This document shows, one piece after another, positions 46,800-58,898 of a stretch of 64,000 bases of DNA. A program made the translations under genes and the position numbers. This DNA is from Schistosoma haematobium (lineage: Eukaryota; Platyhelminthes; Trematoda; Strigeidida; Schistosomatidae): positions 33,898,902-33,962,901 of the forward strand of contig NC_067199.1 in NCBI RefSeq assembly GCF_000699445.3, in the 5' to 3' direction. Below the pieces are notes generated by a model. That model was not told the origin of the DNA. It saw only the letters and a program-made list of their open reading frames with translations, and did no database searches. Position 1 is the first letter of the stretch. Each line of letters starts with the position of its first letter.

Positions 46800-47630
46800 A
46801 TTCTTTAGTCAATACAAAACATTGGAATATTTTCAGAGTCAAATAAAATGAAACTTCAGTCTCAAATCGCATCGTTCAAAACCCGACTTCATATCATACT
46901 CTAAAGATGGGTTTTAGTGCTTAATTTTAACCATATTTAATAATGTCTTTAATCTTATTAGTTGTCCAGGGATTTACAGCTGAAAAGATCACTTCCTTTT
47001 TGTATTTTGGGTTCATTTCAAAGCCCTAAGTAATCCCTGTTAAAAGTTTTAAGCATTAGTGTTCGAAAACATCCAGGAGAATTCTAGAAGACAAAATCGT
47101 GTGTTTTTATTATCTGGAATGAACATCTACCAACTCTATTAATTATAACATGTTTTATAGAAACTTCTAGCGCTTAGAAACTCAGTGTCTAAACGTTCAA
47201 TTGCAAGACGTATCAGCTACATGGACGGGTGTCTTGCCTATCTTAATAAGTTGGTTCGAATCTCAATGAAAGCACTAAGCTGAACTAAATTTATCCACTA
47301 CCCAAAAGTAAACAAGGGTAATTCACGTATTTCTATTAACAGCCTTGTCAAAATTTATCAAGTACATATATATATATGCAGAGAGAAGGGGGGAGGAGGG
47401 AGAGATGCGCAAATGTAATCTTTGGGAACAATATCATTTTTATAATAAAATGAAAAATAAAACTAATTACCCTTGACATTTAATTCACAGCTATAACAAA
47501 TTGATTCATCAACAGTATGTTTAATCCGACGAAGTCAAATACATTATTACACTGTAAAAAAGCCTTTTAAAAAATAATAATTCATGTATTTTATTGTATA
47601 CATTAAGTTAAACAACCATTAATCATTTCA
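46800..47630. other. Intronic DNA, no gene seen
   Basis: Short (TA) and GGAG-rich stretches near 47370-47405. Nothing coding. Confidence 0.35.
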
Positions 47631-47634
47631 TCAG

Positions 47635-47885
47635 TACGGGGTTGTGGAGATTATTATGTTTTTGATTAAGATCATGAACCGATTGATGTCAGATCACCAT
47701 TGAAAACCTGGAAGCACTGGACGGTCGTTTCGTCCTATTGTAGGACTCCGCAGCAGTGACTATGCATGATCTCGCTCGCAGCATTCGAACCCAAGTCCTT
47801 CGGTCTTGCGAGCGAACGCTTAATTTCTAGACCACTGGGCTGTACGGTACTATTGGTGTTAACATCTAATCTCAATCAACCTTTT
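47635..47885 (-). repeat. Family A SINE, antisense, near full length
   Basis: 3' end, ribozyme and head (CATTCGAACCCAAG, CTAGACCACTGGGCTG). Ribozyme core reads CUGCGGA (one change), other strands intact with perfect stem I partners. Confidence 0.8.
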
Positions 47886-47889
47886 ATGA

Positions 47890-48780
47890 CCATTTGATAA
47901 CCTGTAAAATAAATTGCATTTTGTTGCTGTTGTTGTATTTTTGGCATCCTTTTAATTATTGATTAAATATTGTTTGTAAGACAAATCTAAAGTATTGTCG
48001 AAAAGCATAGAATAGGTGATAGTTGTTTCATGTTACACGATATGAAGGTCTAAATTTGTTTAGCCCTTTTGAGTTCTAACTAAGATGAAATAGCTGTCTA
48101 GTGTCCCGTGGTTTTCACTGGTGACTGATATAAATTATAAAACAAACCACTCTTCAGTAAACTATTCCATGAAGTCATAACCAAAAGATATTGAATATTT
48201 ATTTTGTCTTAGTTTAATTTTTGCTCATCAGCACTTATCGACAAACATGGATGGATGGAAATCCAAATGATTCATAGGATGTCTGTTTTTAACTAGTCCA
48301 AAATGACCAACGGCTACAAATGCTTCATTCCTAAATAACTTTCAATAGTTATAAAAAACGTTTGATAATCACAATTAGTTCAATCATTTCTTACACTATC
48401 AACAAGTACTCGTACATACATGTATACATAATCTATGTTACTACGAGTGTATAGTATATGCTAATTAATGACTAACTAAAAGTCATGTTTCTAAACTCTA
48501 GTAGAATTCTTTCAGTCACGTTTATAGTGTCAATAGTGATGTAGTAAACTTGAATTAAAGTAAGTTAATTTTTCAGTTCAATAATTCAATGTAATTGTCC
48601 ATAATATCTGAATAGTTACTTCTGTGCATGTTACTTAACGATCATTTATTATTCTTTATTTAGTCCTATAAACAATAAATCAAGTAAAGATAACTAATTA
48701 TTCAATACCATAATTAATATTTCAAACAACATATGTAATTTATATTCAATTGATATTGTTCACTTGAAACTTCTCATTGA
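47890..48780. other. A+T-rich intronic DNA
   Basis: No gene seen. Confidence 0.35.
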
Positions 48781-48782
48781 TA

Positions 48783-49013
48783 GTTAGGACTACAATTGAT
48801 CAGTCTCTTATTAACATATTTGTATAATGTGTGTATTGCCCCGATATAGTCTTAATTCATAAGGATTCTAAGCAAATGGCTATCAAGACTCGATAGCGAA
48901 TGCGTTTGGACCGAACGGTAGTGGGTTCGAGTTCGAGAGTGAACATTAACTATGAGATAGGACGAAACATGCCCCCTGGATTCCACTACTAGCCACTATA
49001 CATCTTTGCTTAT
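48783..49013 (+). repeat. Sm-alpha repeat with deleted ribozyme half
   Basis: Head (ATAGCGAATGCGTTTGGACC, GTGGGTTCGAGTTCG), then AACTATGAGA joins TAGGACGAAACATGC: the GCAGGTACATCC-CUGANGA segment is missing. Ends CCACTATACATCTTTGCTTA. Lies just 127 bp from the TM2 exon. Confidence 0.75.
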
Positions 49014-49139
49014 ATGTAATTTATTTCTATTAATATAACTTGGCATTTATTTTGGCTTACAAACATAAATTGTTTAGATTAATTTGATTGATTAGATAAT
49101 TAAAATTTCATATGTAAAATGTAGTACAACATAACTTAC

Positions 49140-49248
49140 CTAACCACCAATCTTCAGAGATTTCATAGATAGCAGCTACTGGCATTGGAAGTGTTGCAAC
49201 CATTAAATCGGCAACAGCTAAACTGGCTATCAAATAGTTGGAAACCCC
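49140..49248 (-). CDS. Same receptor, TM2 exon
   Basis: A 109-nt exon encodes 36 codons plus one base: GVSNYLIASLAVADLMVATL followed by PMPVAAIYEISEDWWLG. This is ICL1-end, TM2 and the start of ECL1 of an amine GPCR, with the sodium-site Asp in LAVAD and the conserved Trp of ECL1. The acceptor is a pyrimidine-rich stretch ending CAG at 49249-49250 and the donor is G|GTAAGT at 49140/49139. The leftover G joins GT of the 20487 exon to form Gly, giving DWWLG-EALCDFW, which is the expected ECL1/TM3 junction. It starts in phase 0, so the missing upstream exon should end on a whole codon after TM1 (a typical end is ...LQ). Too short to appear as an open frame with its own Met. Confidence 0.93.
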
Positions 49249-49469
49249 CTGAATAAAATTAATAAAAAATGAAACAGCTTAATAAATTCCATTAGGATTT
49301 AATTTGATTAGGAATAAAACATGTTTAATCTATCTATATTTGATTATGTTCATTAATATCTGTATACATATGTGTGCATGTGATTACAAAATACGAAAAA
49401 TTGGTCCAGTGAATAGTTCTCTTTTCGGTGTATTCATTTTCAAAGCCGTACAATCGCAAATATATATAT

Positions 49470-49755
49470 GTAATAACCGAGAACTCCGGTGGAGACAACC
49501 AGTTAATTATTTAATGCAAAATTACAGAATATCTTCACAAAATAGGAGAACCATACATTGAATACTTCATTGGCAAATTTTCCATCGACTGCTTTTCACA
49601 TTCTGTATGATTCTTCCATTTCACCATTACTTTCTAGTTTGCTTTCTGTTTTTTCTGACTCGATTTTGTCAGCCTTCTGAGACCAGGCACCGCTCTTCTG
49701 ATCGGTGTTATAAACTACTTATGTTCAAAGACATAAGTAGTATACACAACTTATA
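49470..49755 (-). repeat. Family D repeat, antisense, diverged
   Basis: GAACTCCGGTGGAGACAACC, TTACAGAATATCTTCAC and GACATAAGTAGTATACACAA keep the order in reverse. Confidence 0.55.
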
Positions 49756-50294
49756 TACTTATTTTACAAAAGGATAATAATTACAATCATAGCGATAATA
49801 AAATTCTGTTAAACGTGGTAGCATTAAAGTGTTATTTTTTATCAGGGAAACTAATAACAGTTTTGTCGTTAAGGCATTGAATGGTCATCATAAAGATAAA
49901 TAGGAAGATAATAATTCGGAAAGGAAGGCTCATCATGATAAGACAAATTGTTAAAATCATTATGAACTGTTATCAAGAGATTATAGAAACGGAAACAAAT
50001 CATTTGGGGGTGAAAGGTCTATAGAAAAGATAGAACGAAAGCAGATGTCTGTGGAGGAAGAAAAGTGTAGAGAAGAAAGACAATTTCGACAGATTAAAAC
50101 TATAGTAGAAAAATAGGTTGAACCAGTTTCGTATGGACACAATTCTGATTTTCCCAGGTGTATAGCTAGTGTTTCGATAATTATAAGAAGATCCGATAAC
50201 ACAATAGCTTTTATCCAAATTTTTGTGGGTGAAAATAATCATAAACGATAAAATAGACTCTTAGTTATAATTTGCAGAATTTTATGTTAAATGC

Positions 50295-50600
50295 ATATTT
50301 TAATTGTTGAATTCATGACCAATGGGGTTCAACCCGTGTCGGATAGAGACAGATATCTACTTCGGACAATGGATGATTGGTTGTACAGCTATTCATGGAT
50401 CGATGGAAGTTTGACATTGACACCATTGGACGCTAGTCTAGAGGTTAAGCGTTCGCGCTCAAGTCCGAGATCATGGATGAACACTGCTTAGGAGTCCCAT
50501 ACTAGAACGAAACAACCTTCCTGGTTTTCAGTTGCGGTCTAGCTTACATAGATTCATGAATTCAACTATTAACATTACTACAATCTCCACAAATCTCATT
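50295..50600 (+). repeat. Family A SINE, sense, with linker
   Basis: Head GTCTAGAGGTTAAGCGTTCG with a deletion through the B box, ribozyme half CUUAGGA (changed), GAAAC, no stem III partner. Ends CAATCTCCACAAATCTC. Confidence 0.7.
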
Positions 50601-51054
50601 TTGATAAAAATACATATTTAACAATTCAAATTTAAGTCGTTGTTCACCATACAAATTGACCGATTTGTTCATTTCGACCAGTTTAATGAGGAGACGATAA
50701 TTTATGAACGAACCAATCAAATATGTGATAACATGTTTTGGATTTTGGCGCAAAATCCACTCATCCGTTTGGCTAAATAGAGTTTTGACATTATAACTGA
50801 TGTCAGTTCGTAATGAAAACCCTACATCTAATCCATAATCTTAACCATTAAATGTAAATCAAAATTCTAATCCCTCAAACTTGTTTATAACCCTCATTTA
50901 GTTCTAGTTATTAGGTGGACAGTCTCAAGGTCACTTTAGCATCGCTTAAAGGTCATCCATAAATTATGGTATTATCATCTCAAGTTTTCATTATTCATGT
51001 GATATGTATTACAATGTGAATTTCAAGTAATTTCGGACTGTACTGCATTGTCAG

Positions 51055-51250
51055 AAGGGGTTTTGTGGATATAATAATTTTTTATAGTTGAATTCATGAG
51101 TCAGTGGAAATTAGACCATCATGAAAAACCTTGAAGCACTGGACTGTCGTTTCGTCCTACTATGGGACTCCTCATCAGTGCGTATTGACGATCACGCCTA
51201 GAGAGATTCGAACCCAGGACCTATCAGTCTCGTGTGCGAGCGCCATTCTT
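51055..51250 (-). repeat. Family A SINE, antisense
   Basis: Ribozyme at about 51134-51179: GCACUG, AUGAGGA (first core base changed), GUCC-CAUAGUA-GGAC, GAAAC, ACGACAGU, CCAGUGC. B box GATTCGAACCCAGG. Head truncated. Confidence 0.75.
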
Positions 51251-51767
51251 CAGTGATTATTCTCATCTTATTTCAACTTATATTAAGCTATTCATAAAAC
51301 TATAAGTATAGTTAATATAAATAAGCCTACTATCATAAAATAAAATAAATAGATGGAAATATGTAGGTTCATGTTTTGAATAATAAATTTCATTAAGTAG
51401 TATCGATTTAACCTGTTCAAAGTAATCTATTTATCATGTAAAGTCGTCTGAAACACTTATTAACAAGCTATTGCACAGAAGTAATAGAATGACATGAAGA
51501 AAACTATATAAAATTCACTATATTTCTGTACACACTGAAGTTATTTACTTTTAAGATATCATACAACTCGTTAAATTCAACTTGACCAATCTACAATCAG
51601 CTGATTAAGATAAACTAAGCAAATTGTTTGTTACCATCAATTCAGTGAGTTTGTCTCATGTGTTCCATAAACATTTATTTATATAATAAAAACATTCATT
51701 GATTTTATCAATTAAACTCAATAATCATTCCAACCTGGTATATCCCAGTATTAAACAATCCACCTGA

Positions 51768-51860
51768 AGCCCATCTGGGGCTACTCTCAGTTCCAAACCT
51801 GGATAAATGACGAGAGTTCAGTATGTAGTTAGCGACCTTATTCCATATAAAACTAACTAT
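51768..51860 (-). repeat. Family E fragment, antisense
   Basis: GGGGCTACTCTCAGTTCCAA, CCTGGATAAATGACGAGAG and TTAGCGACCTTATTCC follow the family E order, diverged. Confidence 0.5.
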
Positions 51861-52404
51861 ATTTGTACATAAAGCATAAAACTATTACAAAATCACAATT
51901 AAAGTAATTTTGAACATGAATAGATTATTCAACTACTGTTAACTGTAAATGTAAAAATAGTCTAGATCATTATTATTTTTTTAACTTATGAATTGTAATA
52001 TGAATACGAAATGATGTATGATTAAATGTTTGACCAGACCTTCCGGTATTTGGATTGATTTTTTTGTGGGTGATGGGTAAGTGGGTGGGTGATTGGTTGG
52101 TTGTGTAGTCAAAATAACTTTTTTCTATCAAAAAAAGGGAAAGAAATTTTACATAGTAATAAAGAATTCCATTAATACTGTTTTCATATATGTATAACAT
52201 TGTGACGTTCATTGGGATCAGTGACAAAATACATGTAATGAATAATCAATAATGTAAAGTTTAGTGTGATGGTTATTGCTCAGATGATGTTTTTTCATCG
52301 AAAAAAGTACTAGGTAACTAAAATAAAATGGAAATACTTCATTTATCTATTTATTTATCATTCGACACATCAAATGTAAAAAAACAATTGGGAATTATTA
52401 ATTT

Positions 52405-52625
52405 TCTTTATAGGGTTGTGGAAATTGATTGAGATCGTGAACCGACTGATGTTAGACTATCATTAAAAACCTGGAAGCACTGGAACGTAAGTTCGAATCC
52501 TGTGAGCGAAATCATAGATGAGCACTGCTGAGAAGTTTCACAATGGGACGAAACGGTCATCCAATGGTTCTAGGTTTTCAATGGTGGTCTAACATAAATC
52601 AGTTCGTGATCTTAATCAAAAAATT
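52405..52625 (+). repeat. Family A SINE, antisense stub plus sense unit
   Basis: Antisense 3' end to about 52482 joins a sense unit starting at the B box (AAGTTCGAATCCTGTG). Ribozyme: CUGAGAA (changed), GAAAC, triplet AUC. Confidence 0.7.
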
Positions 52626-53799
52626 TTTAATTTCACTGTTAAAATCATTCAATTTAAAGATCTGTGTTTGCTTATTTAACTTATGGACATAATTCACAGA
52701 AGAATCAATACTTGATTATAGTTATAATCAAAGGAATCAGCGGAATTCTCAAAATGAATAAATATTTTCAGTTTTTCATCTATCAACTAAAACCTTTAAT
52801 TATGAGTTTAGTTTCTCAATCGACTTTTGCACTCAACTATCGATAGTGAGAAAGTCCTGGCTGTAATCACTGGTCGGTACATATACATCAACTCTTAAGT
52901 TATTCAAAACTGAAGGTTTTGGTTTTGTGAAAACATTAAGTTTTTAAAATCATAGGTTTATATTCATTATTCTATATATTTAAATTCAGTCAATTACTAG
53001 TCAATAGCATAATTCTCATCCAGTGTCATCGGAGATTCAATGTCTTACTCCTGATGTTATGGTCACTGTTAAAAATAAATCTCTGGCTTATAAAGTGATG
53101 CACATTATGTTCGGATCTCAGTTTGAATACCAACGTGAATTAAGTTATGTTGAGTTGATGAGTCTCATATAAGAATAAACCTTTGTTATTGATATCACTA
53201 TTAAGAAAGATGAAAATACGTAGATATTATTCTAAAGCAAAACTTCTTGGTTAATGATTTCCAGCCTAAAGGCATAACAATCTCTTTAAATCAATACTGA
53301 TAAACATAAATGAAAACTTTGAAAGACATATAAACTATTATGTAGGAACTGATTCACAGTAATGTATTTTCCCTTCTTTATACCAAAAAATTTTACTTAG
53401 AATCCTACAGTATAGGTACATTTTATTCAACCATTTAAGAATAACAATAATACCTGACATTGGACTTAATCAATCCCTAATTCGTTAACATTTTGTTCCT
53501 AACCAAAAATTCAATAATAAACGGATCTTTGAGAAAATGAATTTGAGCAGCATTCTTCAAGAATTACACTTTACTGTTTACTGATTACAATAAATGCTGA
53601 AGCTTTGAATGTAACTTAATCCTACCTAAGAAATGTGTTAAAACTGGTTAGATTTATCTACCAATTATATGATTTATAAAACAGTATTAGTTCGTTAAAA
53701 CAAAATGTACAGTAGTATATATCACAGTTTGTTATAGGAAACGAATTCCTTTAATATAAGTTACACTATTAAAGTAAATGATTGGCTTGCATAATTGTT

Positions 53800-53940
53800 C
53801 CGACAATTCGTCCTAGATTTCACTGCTAGTCAATATCCATCTTTTCTTATAATGCTTGTGAATTAAGGCAATATCGTGGCGATCCACACAGTATGCACAT
53901 ATGGCAATAAGAAACTGATCAACTGCAGTCATAAGTATCA
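53800..53940 (+). repeat. Sm-alpha repeat, 5'-truncated
   Basis: Begins at AATTCGTCCTAGATTTCACT and includes TAATGCTTGTGAATTAAGGC and CACAGTATGCACATATGGC, the downstream part of the family. Confidence 0.65.
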
Positions 53941-54029
53941 ATGTAAAGATTCAGGTAAACAATACCAAGTGAATCTAATTAGGACTGTTTTAAAATTCAT
54001 TAAATAGATTACATTAAAATAATAATAAT

Positions 54030-54150
54030 AAGTCTCAGAGTGAACATCAACTCTGAGATGCAGGTACATCCAGCTGACGAGTCCCAAATAGGACGAAACG
54101 CGCGTTCTGGATTTCACTGCTAGCCACTATCCATCATTGCTTACAAAAAT
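54030..54150 (+). repeat. Sm-alpha hammerhead repeat, sense
   Basis: From AGTCTCAGAGTGAACATCAA through the ribozyme to CCACTATCCATCATTGC. Good reference copy of the family in this window. Confidence 0.85.
54068..54112 (+). ncRNA. Hammerhead ribozyme (Sm-alpha), intact
   Basis: AUCCAG, CUGACGA, GUCC-CAAAUA-GGAC, GAAAC, GCGC, triplet GUU (cut after 54106), CUGGAU. Stem I pairs perfectly. This is the classical schistosome hammerhead; only the triplet is GUU rather than GUC, which is tolerated but slower. Confidence 0.85.
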
Positions 54151-54304
54151 CATTATTTATATTTTTAATAGATATGTTTGTGAATAATATCCACATCGGA
54201 ACTAATAAGATCTCAGCGTCAGTGTATAATCTGCTTGATTTAATAGTAAGGCGAGAAATATAAATTAGTGAATGCAAACTAAGCAGTCTAAAGCTAATAT
54301 TATT

Positions 54305-54625
54305 GTGTGTGCTACTGATGTAGACAGATATAAGTAGTATGTAACATCAGTCGAAAATGACATGTCTGGAAGCAGAAGATTAAGAAGATCAAAGAAAAGA
54401 GAAGGAGAATTAAAAAAATGGTTAGTGTGGAAATGAATGAACAGTAAAGTCTGAAACGATCAATTGGCATTTGTAGAGGGAACAGTCAAGTTTGAGACAA
54501 TTGATTAACATTTTTTAAATGAAGCATTTACTATATGGTTCTCAGATTTTACTAAGATATTCTGTAATTTTATGTTCGAATACATTCGATTATCCCCACT
54601 TGTGTTCTCGTTCACTACGATTTGT
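54305..54625 (+). repeat. Family D repeat, with short internal duplication
   Basis: GTGTGCTACTGATGTAGACAG to GTGTTCTCGTTCACTACG. The stretch AACAGTAAAGTCTGAAACGA is followed by a near-repeat AACAGTCAAGTTTGAGACAA about 56 bp later. Confidence 0.7.
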
Positions 54626-54780
54626 TCATCATAAAACTTGAAGGTAATGGGTTCAATCGTTGTAAAGATTTTATGTGTATAGTAACGATTTTCAAAACGT
54701 AACCAGTCAGAAATCCAATACTAGTTGAATTCCAATGATTCCCTATTTATTATTAATTACGTAAGAAAAATCAAGTTTGG

Positions 54781-55410
54781 ATGCCGGCTCAGTTGTCTAA
54801 TTATTTAAGCGCCTGGAGCGAGACTGATAGGTCCTGGGTCCGAATCTCGAGGGGTGCAGGATCGTGGATGCACGATGTTGAAGAGTCTCATACTAGGATG
54901 AAACGGCCATCCAGTGCTTCCAGGTTTTCCATGGTGGTCTAGCTTCAATTGACTCATGATTTCAATCTGTGAAATTTCTAAAATCTCCACAAACCCCTTC
55001 TGATAATAATCATCTGCTCACTAGTGACTGACTTCAAGAGATACTCCTGGAGTTCTAGTGAGAAGCCGTTACCAGCGGAGTTCATTCAGGTCTGTTGTGA
55101 GATATCAGCTCACTGAACACAATGATATACGGTGGAGCAACTTCGTGGATTGGTTGAAGGTAGAAATTAACACCAGTGGATGTTGGCCGGCTCAGTGGTC
55201 TAGTTGGTTAAGCGCTTGGCGCGAGACTGATAGATCCTGGGTCCGAATCTTGAGGGGTGCGGGATCGTGGATGCACGCTGTTGAAGAGTCTCATACTAGG
55301 ACGAAACGGCCATCCAGTGCTTGCAGGTTTTCCATGGTGGTCTAGCTTCAATCGACTCATGATTTCAATCAGTGAAATTTCTAAAATTTCCGCAAATCCC
55401 TTAATAAGTG
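54781..55410 (+). repeat. Family A SINE tandem dimer, period ~403 bp
   Basis: Two heads and ribozyme halves in the same orientation: B-box TCCTGGGTCCGAATC at 54832 and again at 55235, exactly 403 bp apart. Between them lies the 3' end (CCACAAACCCCTTCTGAT) and the linker (CTGCTCACTAGTGACTGAC ... CACCAGTGGATG). Both ribozymes have UUGAAGA in place of CUGANGA and so share an inactivating change made before or during dimer formation. Confidence 0.9.
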
Positions 55411-56884
55411 ATTTTCATAATCTTATTAACCACCACACATTCTGTTTACACATAATTAAACTGCAATTAAATCTCTTTCTATATATTCATTCGTAGAAAA
55501 TCATAAGCAATGATTATTATTTCCGAACAAAAGTATATGTGTACTTATGATTCGTATTAAAGCTGGACTGTTGTCAGTATATGATGAATGCCGTCAACAA
55601 AATGAAACAATATCTCAGTGTACCGCCTCGTTATATAATAATCATTCCCTTATCAATGATTACATTACAAATAAAATCCTCATAAGTTTTAATTACCATA
55701 CAGATATTTTAAAAAAATGAAAAAAAAAACAGATGACATTTGATAGTTATTACATCATCCATGTGTAAATATTTAATGGTTGCCTAGCTTCCACTGATTC
55801 ATAATATAATGTCAGTCGAATATGAAAACTATCAACTAAATGAATTCATTACAATAAACCGCCTAACTGACTGAAAACCTACTCACATTTTTTTTCTTCA
55901 TTTCATTCATTCAATATGAGTTAATATTGTTCTCCTAATAACTAATAACTAAATGTGTACTAAGATCGTTTTTTTCTTTCTAAAAATGTAATCCACAAAA
56001 CATAATGATTATTGTCATTGAACAACATAAATCGTTTCATGCTTCAATAATACTGTGAAGAAACATTGAAACACTAAATGATAATATAAACAGTTATGAA
56101 TTGTGAATGAAAAGAAACACATTCTATACTCTACTGAAATAAAAACAAAACAAAATAAAACTATTTCCATATACCCTGTGTTCTTAAGTAACTATGTACA
56201 ATGATAATTGTGAACCGAATTATTTAATAAGATCTGTTTAGTTGACTTTTAATTATTATAATGTTAAAAGGGAGAAACATCCGTTATATATTTTGGTATA
56301 TACACATAGTTTTCACAATGAATTTGTGTTACCGAAACAAACAACAACAACAACAGCACAGTTATGTGAAAGTAATTCACATAGTAACTAAACTGTTATT
56401 CTTTAGTTTATTATTTTGTATGACAGTTAGTAACTAGTAAATATGGTGTATATAATAATTGAAGCAGAATTCTATGAATTTATTTCATTTTACCTAATGT
56501 TTACAAACTTCATCGAATGTATTCATTGAATTGGAAGACAATAAAATGTAATATAATTGACTGATATTGACTTGAAAAAGGTGAATATTGTTTTGACATA
56601 TAAAATGGATACGATTATAATCTTATAAAAAATATATGAAACTGTAAGAAATGGTAAACATTGTTTTACATAAGGGTATTTTGTAAACAACATTACAGTA
56701 TAGTTATAATTTTTATTAAACTAGATAAGTTTTTCTATAATGAATAATGTTATCAATCAAATAGTATATGGAAATGAATGATTATCCCAATGGGATGATT
56801 GTTATCTAACTTATATTAGATTATAATATTAGTAAAACAAAAACCAAGGATTGTTAAAGCAAGGACTACATTTTTACAATTCAT

Positions 56885-57390
56885 GAACATGTGAGACTAA
56901 AAATAACTGTCCGCAAGCTAACATCAAAGTCACAATCTTCAATACGAAAGTCAAGACAATTCTACTATATGGAGCTGGAACGTAGAGAACTATTAAAATT
57001 ATGATAAAAAAAGCAAAAGTTTTTCTAAACAATCATCTATATAATATACTCAGTATCCGTTGACTGGATTCAATCATCAATAGGAGAGAATAAACCAGCT
57101 CCTAATTGAATAGGAAATTAAGAAAAGACGTTGGAAGTAGATAGGACAGATATTACAAAAACCACCAAAGTGCATCACTAAACAAACGATAAATCGAAAT
57201 CTTGAAGGAAGAAGGAAAAGAAGAAGACCAAGCACATATTACGTCAGGGATCGGAAATAGTCACGAAAAGGATGAATAGCAACTGAAAACAACTGGAAAG
57301 AATTATCTAGGACAGAGTTGGACGGAGAATGGTGGTGGGCGGCCTACACTCCGCTACAAGAAATAAAAGATGTAAGTATGTAAATGAGAA
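56885..57390 (+). pseudogene. RTE/SR2-like LINE, 5'-truncated 3' end
   Basis: Same protein tail as 36275-36724 in broken frames: AACATCAAAGTC...TTCAATACG, ATTAAGAAAAGACGTTGGAA, then LRREIEADMKRMN-like and WKE-like segments, ending near AAATAAAAGATGTAAGTATG. Many stops. No tail repeat beyond TAAGTATGTAAATG. Confidence 0.75.
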
Positions 57391-57639
57391 AAAGAGAAAA
57401 GCAATGACGAAAACATTTAAAATTACCATGATAGTAATTCACTGATAACCATTTAATTAAATTTATATTCATAAGTTGAATTAAAGTATTAGGATGAACA
57501 TTATTTTTTCACGATTTGTATTAAACTATTTGAAAATAACAACAGTGCATCTGTTGACAGAAAATTGTTTGACTATAAATCGAAGCGAGAACAGAGTTTT
57601 CAGTAAATACCATCATTTTCATTGTCATTATATTTGTTT

Positions 57640-58022
57640 GTGGGCTGTGGTACTGCCCGGTTGTCCAGACTGAACCAGGTGGTTTTCTTAAGGTGCCGCA
57701 CCCCGAGCCTTTGACCTAAAAGTCTAACCCACAAGGTAGTGGAGCATCGTGAAGAGATGCAGTCCCATGATAGCCGGTGACCAAGATAGGTCCATACGCC
57801 ATTTGTTTTCTCAGGATACTAAAGCCATGTGTTTGGGATCCGGTTAAACCGCCAGACATTCGCATTTCGTCCTCTCAATTTCGTAAACAGCATCCTAGTC
57901 ACGAGAAGGCAGTAAGTAGGACTTCCCTGGAAGAGGCTGTATACGCGTGACCGTGTGAGAGCATTTCGAGAGGGAGGGCGGATCCGCCCCACTCTCGGCC
58001 ATACAAGGGCATTTGGAGATGA
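57640..58022 (-). mobile_element. Retroelement 3' end, family F, antisense copy
   Basis: Third copy of the family seen at 12757-13255 and 26885-27405 (GGTGGTTTTCTTAAGGTGCC, TTTCGTCCTCTCAATTTCG, GTAGGACTTCCCTGGAAG). Confidence 0.55.
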
Positions 58023-58342
58023 CAGAAATAATATCCAGTCATATTATTATTTAATATGAGGATACATTTGTGACTCAAGTTCTTCCTCACTATTCTCTGT
58101 TGTTCACTAAAGCTTGAAAGTTTCTTCTCAAAATTAGCCATCAATATGATCGTCAGAAAAGATGAATACAAATGGGATAGATATAATATATTATTAGTTG
58201 CTAAGTACAAGGTATATATTTCTATCTTTAATCTCATATATTAACCAACTGAGATAAATTTAAAATACCAAATTTAAGAGATATTTAGAACAACAAGTAT
58301 GGAACTACTGATCTTAACAACCAATTCATCAAATATACTAAT

Positions 58343-58505
58343 ATAGCACCTCACGTTCAATTGAGTTTGTTCTCATTTAATTCGATCAAGCCATCCGTAC
58401 TGTAACAACTTATTGTGCCTTTATTATTCTTGTGTTTGTATGAAATGTATATGCTTGAACATTGCTTGCCGCCTGCCTGCTTGAGCATCTGGGCTACCTG
58501 TTCCT
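58343..58505 (+). mobile_element. Truncated LTR fragment
   Basis: TATAGCACCTCACGTTCAAT and ATTGAGTTTGTTCTCATTTA match the 5' part of the solo LTR at 28942. The 3' part is missing. Confidence 0.65.
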
Positions 58506-58845
58506 GCCATCTAGATATTTCAACAAGTTATCTATTTTTGTTTGTTTTAATATATCAATATGTTTATTAGTCGCATAACCTATTCTGCTGCGTTTCTGAA
58601 AAGTGTACAACCTTTCGTTGTCAAAGTTACAAAAAACTCAATAAGAGACAATGTGGTTGCTGGCAATATACAACGAAAAGAATGTACATTATTCAGATGT
58701 TCATTTACTAAACTACTAACATCTAGCTGGTGATCACTCGATATTCATCGCCAGGACCGACCAAGAAGAAAGAAACGGAAATTTGTTGAAATACTTTACG
58801 CTGAGAATTCTATATTGTACCAAAAATATGATATTGAATAAAGCT

Positions 58846-58846
58846 G

Positions 58847-58897
<51 letters not shown>

Positions 58898-58898
58898 G
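58846..58898. repeat. (AAT)n microsatellite
   Basis: About 17-18 uninterrupted AAT/ATA triplets. The minus-strand open frame across it (58810-59046) is an artefact of the repeat. Confidence 0.9.

Larger units (their letters stand above)
20488..49139 (-). other. 28.65-kb intron of the receptor gene
   Basis: The donor GTAAGT lies at 49139 downwards and the acceptor AG at 20488-20489, both on the minus strand. The two flanking exons are in matching phase and encode consecutive parts (TM2, TM3) of one receptor. No other host coding exon could be supported inside. The content is repeats: SINEs of four families, three LTR insertions, a Penelope endonuclease remnant, a dead RTE-like LINE, 3' ends of another retroelement and simple repeats, separated by A+T-rich unique sequence. 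Confidence 0.9.

Noticed and set aside
53440..53560. Possible TM1 exon upstream of the TM2 exon (donor-like GTATTATTG on the minus strand)
   Set aside because: All three frames are stopped within the segment before a plausible TM1 length; no GN...LQ pattern.
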